From: Ciceribacter thiooxidans
GTDB lineage: Bacteria; Pseudomonadota; Alphaproteobacteria; Rhizobiales; Rhizobiaceae
Assembly: GCF_014126615.1 (NCBI RefSeq)
Contig: NZ_CP059896.1
Coordinates: forward strand, 630,501 to 694,500
Length of the DNA: 64,000 nt
Direction: 5' to 3'
Every line of letters begins with the position of its first letter. Position 1 is the stretch's first letter. The translations under genes were made by a program, and so were the position numbers. The notes beneath the pieces are model-generated. The model made no database searches. It saw only the letters and a program-made list of their open reading frames with translations, and was not told the DNA's origin. Of the stretch, positions 59,516 to 64,000 are shown piece after piece.

Positions 59516-59979
59516 GTCGATACACTCCGGAGTTTCGACCCCGCCTTCGCGCCCGGCGTCTGCACATAGACCGAGGCGACGTCGATCGTCACCAGCCGCG
59601 CATCCCGGTGGCTGAGCCAGGGCGCGATGATCTCCGGCGCCAGTCCGAGGCGCATCAGCGCCGACACCATGGCGACCATATAGCGTTCCGAGCGGTCGAT
59701 CTCGTCTGCCGCTGCGTCCCGCACCTCCGCCTTGCCCTTGATCTGGTACGTCACGTAGTCGGCGGGGCGGGAGAAAGTCACGGCGACCATTCCGTTCGCC
59801 CTGAGGTTGGCGATCGTGCCCGGCCACTGCCAGGCGGAAACGACGAGCGCGATCCGGCGTCCGTCGAGCGGCCATGCGCCGACGCCGCGGCCGACCTCCG
59901 GGCGGCGGTCGGCGTCCGCCGTCCCGATGATCTGCATTACCGGACTTTCGATGAAGGCCGCCAGTTCGTGGTCCAGCAT
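59512..59979 (-). CDS. pyridoxamine-5'-phosphate-oxidase-like protein
   Basis: Small 155-residue split-barrel flavin- or heme-binding protein. The core GTADADRRPEVGRGVGAWPL, ALVVSAWQWPGTIANLRANG and VAVTFSRPADYVTYQIKGKA match the PNPOx-like family. The activity is unknown. GGAGAG precedes the ATG at 59979. It is the first gene of a two-gene unit with the PNPOx-GAF protein, and divergent from a flavin monooxygenase. Confidence 0.88.
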   Translation of the reverse strand: MLDHELAAFIESPVMQIIGTADADRRPEVGRGVGAWPLDGRRIALVVSAWQWPGTIANLRANGMVAVTFSRPADYVTYQIKGKAEVRDAAADEIDRSERYMVAMVSALMRLGLAPEIIAPWLSHRDARLVTIDVASVYVQTPGAKAGSKLRSVST

Positions 59980-60021
59980 GGAATCTCTCCTCTTACGACA
60001 TGCATAGCGCAGCCCGCGAAG

Positions 60022-60061
60022 TTTTAGGATTCCCACCGCCCGGCTTAGCAAGCTTTTAGGA
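60022..60061. promoter_or_regulatory. direct repeats in the divergent PNPOx/FMO promoter region
   Basis: TTTTAGGA occurs at 60022-60029 and again at 60054-60061, spaced by 32 nt (about three helical turns), in the 138-nt region between the divergent PNPOx and monooxygenase genes. They may be operator half-sites; chance is not excluded. Confidence 0.3.
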
Positions 60062-60117
60062 AACGGCCGCCGCCGAAGCGCCTATTGGCAGGGCTCCAGC
60101 GAATGAAGGAGAGCAGC

Positions 60118-61656
60118 ATGAAACAGCAAACGACAGCGATGTCCGAGAATTGCGTCGCCGTGATCGGCGCCGGACCCGGCGGACTTGCCGCGGCGAAGTG
60201 GCTCGCGGCCCACGGGCTCGAACCGGTCGTCTTCGAGGCGTCGGCCCGGATGGGCGGCCAGTGGAACTCGACCTGCGCGACCAGCGCCGTCTGGCCGGGC
60301 ATGCGCACCAATACGAGCCGGATCATGACGGCCTTTTCCGATCTCGACCACGCGCCCGGTAGCGCGACCTATCTCACCCAGGACGAGATGCTCGACTATC
60401 TTGAGCGTTACGCCTTCGTCTCGGGACTGCTGCCCAAACTGCGGCTGTCGACGCGGGTGGAGAGCCTCGAACCCGCGGCCGGCGGCGGCTGGCTCATCCG
60501 CTCGGCGAGTGGCGGGCGCGGGCGCTCGGAAGTCTTCCGGCGGGTCGTCGTGGCGACCGGCCGCTGCGGTACGCCGTCGGTCCCGGAAATATCCGGCCTC
60601 TCGGGCTTTTCCGGATCGCTCGGCGCCATCCACGCCGCCCAGTACAACGGCGTCGAGCGCTATCGCGGACGCCATGTGCTCGTCGCCGGCTGCTCGATCA
60701 GCGCGCTCGAAATCGCCTCGGAGCTCGCCTATGGCGGAGCGCGGGTCACGGTGGCCAACCGCCGCCAGCGCTATGTCCTGCCGAAGCTGATCTCCGGTGT
60801 GCCGACCGAGCACGTGATGTTCAACCGCGCCGCAGCGCTTCTCGGCGGCGTCTTGCCGCCACCGGAGCTTGCCGCGGGGCTGCGGGCCAAGGTGCTCGCC
60901 GTCGCCGGCAATCCGGCGCAGTTCGGCGCGCCCGCACCCGACGACGACATCTTCGCCGCCGGCATCACGCAGTCGCAGCAGTTCCTGCCGGCGGTGGCGG
61001 AGGGGCGCATCACCGTCATGCCGTGGATCGAGGAGATCGACGGCAACCGTGTCCTCTTCCGCGGCGGCCGCCGCGGCGAGTTCGACGGCATCATCCTCGG
61101 GACCGGCTATCGCCTGTCGCTGCCGTTCCTCGATGCCGCAACGGCAGCGAAGCTCGGCCTCGACGATGTCCACATGGACCTCCACGACCACACCTTCCAC
61201 CCCGACCTGCCGGGACTGGCCTTCCTCGGCCTTTACGATCTCGTCGGTCCCTATCTGCCGGTGCTGGAGCTGCAGGCCCGCTGGATCAGCTATTGCTTCG
61301 CCGGGGTCGCGCCGATGCCGTCGCAGGCGGAGATGGCGGAAGGCGTCGAAAGGGCGAAGGCCATGCGCGCCGGGCCGCCGGCGGTGCCGATGCATGTCGC
61401 CGCCCTCGGCTTCGCGCGCAATGCCGGGGTCGATCCGGATCTCTCCGCGCGGCCGGATCTCGAACGGGCGCTGCTCTTCGGTCCGCTTTCGGCCGTCTCC
61501 TTCCGCCTCGACGGTGCGGATGCGCTCCCCGATGCGACGACGCGGGTGCAAGGGACCGCCGCCGCCTTCGGCGCAGTCACCCATCCCGCCTTCACGGCGG
61601 AGGAACAAGCGATCCGCGGTCTCGTGCGGCGCGAGGCATTGTCTTCCGCCGCCTGA
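60118..61656 (+). CDS. flavin-containing monooxygenase-like oxidoreductase
   Basis: FAD/NADPH-dependent monooxygenase of 512 residues. The FAD motif is VAVIGAGPGGLAAAKWL (about 12-28). The NADPH motif is VLVAGCSISALEIASEL (about 198-214). An FMO-type fingerprint FSGSLGAIHAAQY lies just before it, longer by two residues than the classical form. A late ILGTGYRLSLPFLD corresponds to the ATG/ILGTGY motif. The substrate is unknown (N- or S-oxidation, or Baeyer-Villiger). AAGGAG six bases before ATG 60118 fixes the start. It is divergent from the PNPOx pair. Confidence 0.9.
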   Translation: MKQQTTAMSENCVAVIGAGPGGLAAAKWLAAHGLEPVVFEASARMGGQWNSTCATSAVWPGMRTNTSRIMTAFSDLDHAPGSATYLTQDEMLDYLERYAFVSGLLPKLRLSTRVESLEPAAGGGWLIRSASGGRGRSEVFRRVVVATGRCGTPSVPEISGLSGFSGSLGAIHAAQYNGVERYRGRHVLVAGCSISALEIASELAYGGARVTVANRRQRYVLPKLISGVPTEHVMFNRAAALLGGVLPPPELAAGLRAKVLAVAGNPAQFGAPAPDDDIFAAGITQSQQFLPAVAEGRITVMPWIEEIDGNRVLFRGGRRGEFDGIILGTGYRLSLPFLDAATAAKLGLDDVHMDLHDHTFHPDLPGLAFLGLYDLVGPYLPVLELQARWISYCFAGVAPMPSQAEMAEGVERAKAMRAGPPAVPMHVAALGFARNAGVDPDLSARPDLERALLFGPLSAVSFRLDGADALPDATTRVQGTAAAFGAVTHPAFTAEEQAIRGLVRREALSSAA

Positions 61657-61662
61657 TCCTCC

Positions 61663-61684
61663 GGGGCCGCCTTCGGGCGGCCCC
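61663..61684 (+). terminator. TTCG-tetraloop hairpin after the monooxygenase gene
   Basis: GGGGCCGCC (61663-61671) pairs perfectly with GGCGGCCCC (61676-61684) around TTCG. No T-run follows, so it may stabilise the mRNA end or act as a rho-dependent or pausing signal. Confidence 0.5.
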
Positions 61685-61735
61685 CTCGCAACCGCCCGCC
61701 CGGATGGTCCGGCGGCGGAAATACCCCTGCTGCAC

Positions 61736-61764
61736 TTGAATCGGGCGGTTTTCGCTCTTATAAG
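61736..61764 (+). promoter_or_regulatory. sigma-70 promoter of yebC
   Basis: TTGAAT (61736-61741) and TATAAG (61759-61764) are spaced by 17 nt. It lies 37 nt before the yebC ATG, which is the expected position. Confidence 0.7.
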
Positions 61765-61800
61765 GCGCCATTCCCAACAATAAGTGTGATCAGGGGTGCC

Positions 61801-62547
61801 ATGGCTGGCCATTCACAGTTCAAAAACATCATGCACCGCAAGGGCCGTCAGGATGCCGTGCGGTCGAAAATGTTCTCCAAGCTCGCGCGCGAAATCACGG
61901 TTGCCGCCAAGACCGGCCTGCCGGACGTGACCATGAATGCGGCACTTCGCCTGGCTGTTCAGAACGCCAAGGCCCAGTCGATGCCGAAGGACAACATCGA
62001 ACGCGCCATCAAGAAGGCATCGGGCGCCGATGCCGAAAGCTATGACGCGATCCGATACGAGGGTTACGGTCCGGGCGGCGTCGCCGTCATCGTCGAGGCG
62101 CTGACCGACAACCGCAACCGCACCGCATCCTCCGTGCGCTCGACCTTCTCGAAGGCCGGCGGCGCGCTCGGTGAAACCGGCTCGGTTTCCTTCTCCTTCG
62201 ACCGTGTCGGCGAAATCACCTACAAGCTTGCCGTCGGCGACGCCGACAAGGTGATGGAAGCGGCGATCGAGGCCGGCGCTGAAGACGTCGTCACCGACGA
62301 GGATGGCCACACGATCTATTGCGGTTTCGAGGACATCAACGAAGTCTCGAAGGCGCTGGAAACGGCCCTCGGCGAAGCCGAATCCGTCAAGGCGATCTGG
62401 AAGCCGCAGAACACGATCGAAGTCGACGAGGAAAAGGCGCAGTCGCTGATGAAGCTCATCGACACGCTGGAAGACGACGACGACGTGCAGAACGTCTACT
62501 CGAACTTCGAAGTCTCCGACGAGGTCATGGCCAAGCTCTCGGCCTGA
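61801..62547 (+). CDS. yebC: YebC/PmpR-family transcriptional regulator / translation factor
   Basis: Protein of 248 residues of the YebC/TACO1 family. The signature [20 protein letters not shown] and the following [16 protein letters not shown] are nearly invariant. Family members act as DNA-binding regulators (PmpR) or help translation of proline stretches. In many Proteobacteria it precedes ruvC; the ruv genes are not in this window, and a terminator follows directly. Confidence 0.97.
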   Translation: MAGHSQFKNIMHRKGRQDAVRSKMFSKLAREITVAAKTGLPDVTMNAALRLAVQNAKAQSMPKDNIERAIKKASGADAESYDAIRYEGYGPGGVAVIVEALTDNRNRTASSVRSTFSKAGGALGETGSVSFSFDRVGEITYKLAVGDADKVMEAAIEAGAEDVVTDEDGHTIYCGFEDINEVSKALETALGEAESVKAIWKPQNTIEVDEEKAQSLMKLIDTLEDDDDVQNVYSNFEVSDEVMAKLSA

Positions 62548-62569
62548 TCGTCAAGGCACGACACAAGAG

Positions 62570-62600
62570 AGGCCCGGTTGCTCGCGCAGCCGGGCCTTTT
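62570..62600 (+). terminator. rho-independent terminator of yebC
   Basis: AGGCCCGGTTGC (62570-62581) pairs with GCAGCCGGGCCT (62586-62597, one mismatch), then TTTTC follows. It lies 22 nt after the yebC stop. Confidence 0.88.
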
Positions 62601-62627
62601 CATTGTTTGCTCGTGACGCCCGTGCGG

Positions 62628-62676
62628 CCCCTCATCCGCGTGCCGACACCTCACCGCAAGCGGGCCTGAGGAGGGG
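62628..62676. repeat. degenerate dispersed palindromic repeat
   Basis: CCCCTCATCC...GCAAGCGGGC...GAGGGG resembles a worn copy of the CCCCTCATCCG/CTTCTCCCCGC-type palindromic repeat that is common between rhizobial genes. The stem is now imperfect. The identification is from memory of that element. Confidence 0.4.
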
Positions 62677-62697
62677 ACGGCGGCTATGCCAAACTCT

Positions 62698-62725
62698 GTC
62701 ATGCTCGGGCTTGACCCGAGCATCC
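62698..62725. repeat. REP-like palindrome, copy 1
   Basis: A 28-nt element with 9-bp perfect arms (ATGCTCGGG at 62701-62709 and CCCGAGCAT at 62715-62723) and loop CTTGA. It is in opposite orientation to copy 2 at 63051-63078. The two bracket the GIY-YIG gene. Confidence 0.85.
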
Positions 62726-62747
62726 AAAGCGAAGCAAAATTTCCCGT

Positions 62748-63032
62748 ATGGCGGGATTTGTCTACATCGTAACCAACCACAAGTATGGTACGCTCTATAT
62801 CGGCGTCACGTCCGATCTGGAGCGCCGGATCTATGAGCATCGCGAAGAGCTTGTGAAAGGCTTCACATCCACCTACGGCCTGAAGCGCCTTGTGTGGTAC
62901 GAAGAGCACCAGAGCATCGGCACCGCCATCCAGAGAGAAAAGTCTCTGAAGCGTTGGTACCGTCGATGGAAGATCGAGCTGATCGAGTCCCTGAATCCGG
63001 ACTGGCGCGATCTGTACCTAGAACTGTGGTAG
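62748..63032 (+). CDS. GIY-YIG nuclease family protein
   Basis: Single-domain nuclease-like protein of 94 residues, UPF0213/GIY-YIG family. Motifs are FVYIVTNHKYGTLYIGVTSD (the GIY...YIG pair, here VYI/YIG), the catalytic-type Arg in LERRIYEHREE, and the Glu in AIQREKSLKRWYRRW. The fold and key residues look intact. The ATG lacks a good ribosome site. Palindromic repeats lie 22 nt upstream and 18 nt downstream in inverted orientation, which suggests a mobile or REP-linked unit. The in vivo role is unknown. Confidence 0.92.
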   Translation: MAGFVYIVTNHKYGTLYIGVTSDLERRIYEHREELVKGFTSTYGLKRLVWYEEHQSIGTAIQREKSLKRWYRRWKIELIESLNPDWRDLYLELW

Positions 63033-63050
63033 ACCTTGCGAAGATGTCGT

Positions 63051-63078
63051 GGATCCTCGGGTCAAGCCCGAGGATGAC
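63051..63078. repeat. REP-like palindrome, copy 2
   Basis: A 28-nt element with 9-bp perfect arms (ATCCTCGGG at 63053-63061 and CCCGAGGAT at 63067-63075) and loop TCAAG. It matches the reverse complement of copy 1 except for one base pair in the stem that is swapped in both arms. Confidence 0.85.
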
Positions 63079-63109
63079 TGCCCTGCTGAAAGCCTTCGCG
63101 TCGAGTGCC

Positions 63110-64000
<891 letters not shown>

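Overview
The window is a gene-dense, GC-rich (visibly above 60%) stretch of alphaproteobacterial chromosome. Gene content and order point to the Rhizobiaceae, most likely a Sinorhizobium/Ensifer type. Supporting markers are a Brucella-type Omp10 lipoprotein, homospermidine synthase, an RcdA-family cell-cycle adaptor with CtrA boxes upstream, several rhizobial DUF families (DUF882, DUF1036, DUF1192, DUF1244, DUF1465, DUF2312, DUF4164), the 41-residue form of L36, and a tkt-gap-pgk-fba run. I see no prophage, insertion sequence, CRISPR array, tRNA or rRNA. The assignment rests on remembered family features, not on a database search.

Layout. 1-10.9 kb: envelope and cofactor genes (lytic transglycosylase cut by the left edge, galU, an outer-membrane beta-barrel, kdsD, nfeD plus an SPFH protein, hemH, a periplasmic 5'-nucleotidase with LysM, an Omp10-like lipoprotein). 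10.9-17.3 kb: homospermidine synthase, then a tight leftward operon pepF-pabB-pabC-yciI-DUF3445. 17.6-26.6 kb: an NtrC-like regulator without the sigma-54 loop, a DUF882 protein, small DUF genes, N-formylglutamate amidohydrolase, DUF1036 plus pyruvate kinase, a frameshifted alpha/beta hydrolase and a TPR protein. 26.7-34.7 kb: L36, purEK, two divergent DUF465 genes, an ArsR regulator with a TauE permease, a ThiE-like protein, a SEL1 protein, an MgtC/DUF4010 protein and an inositol monophosphatase. 34.8-43.7 kb: a MotA/ExbB-like plus OmpA/MotB-like membrane pair, an FAD dehydrogenase, an ABC exporter, L31, rcdA with its regulatory region, DUF1192 and an MFS carrier. 43.7-52.4 kb: PhzF and the central-carbon genes fba, pgk, gap and tkt with a K+/H+ antiporter among them. 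52.7-64 kb: DUF4164-zapA-6S RNA, a LysE remnant, a PaiB-like protein, cfa, fau, ymdB, an MBL protein, a PNPOx/GAF pair divergent from a flavin monooxygenase, yebC, a GIY-YIG gene between two palindromes, and glmM cut by the right edge.

How it fits together. Most of the window is housekeeping: lower glycolysis and the pentose phosphate pathway, purine and folate cofactors, envelope precursors (GalU, KdsD, GlmM) and cell-cycle/division functions (RcdA, ZapA). The most interesting signals are small. They are two perfect TTAA-N7-TTAA CtrA boxes around a candidate small RNA next to rcdA; two inverted copies of a palindrome, differing by compensatory stem changes, that bracket a GIY-YIG nuclease gene; long dyads upstream of fba and pyk; a response regulator that cannot use sigma-54 in the usual way; and a one-base homopolymer frameshift in a hydrolase.
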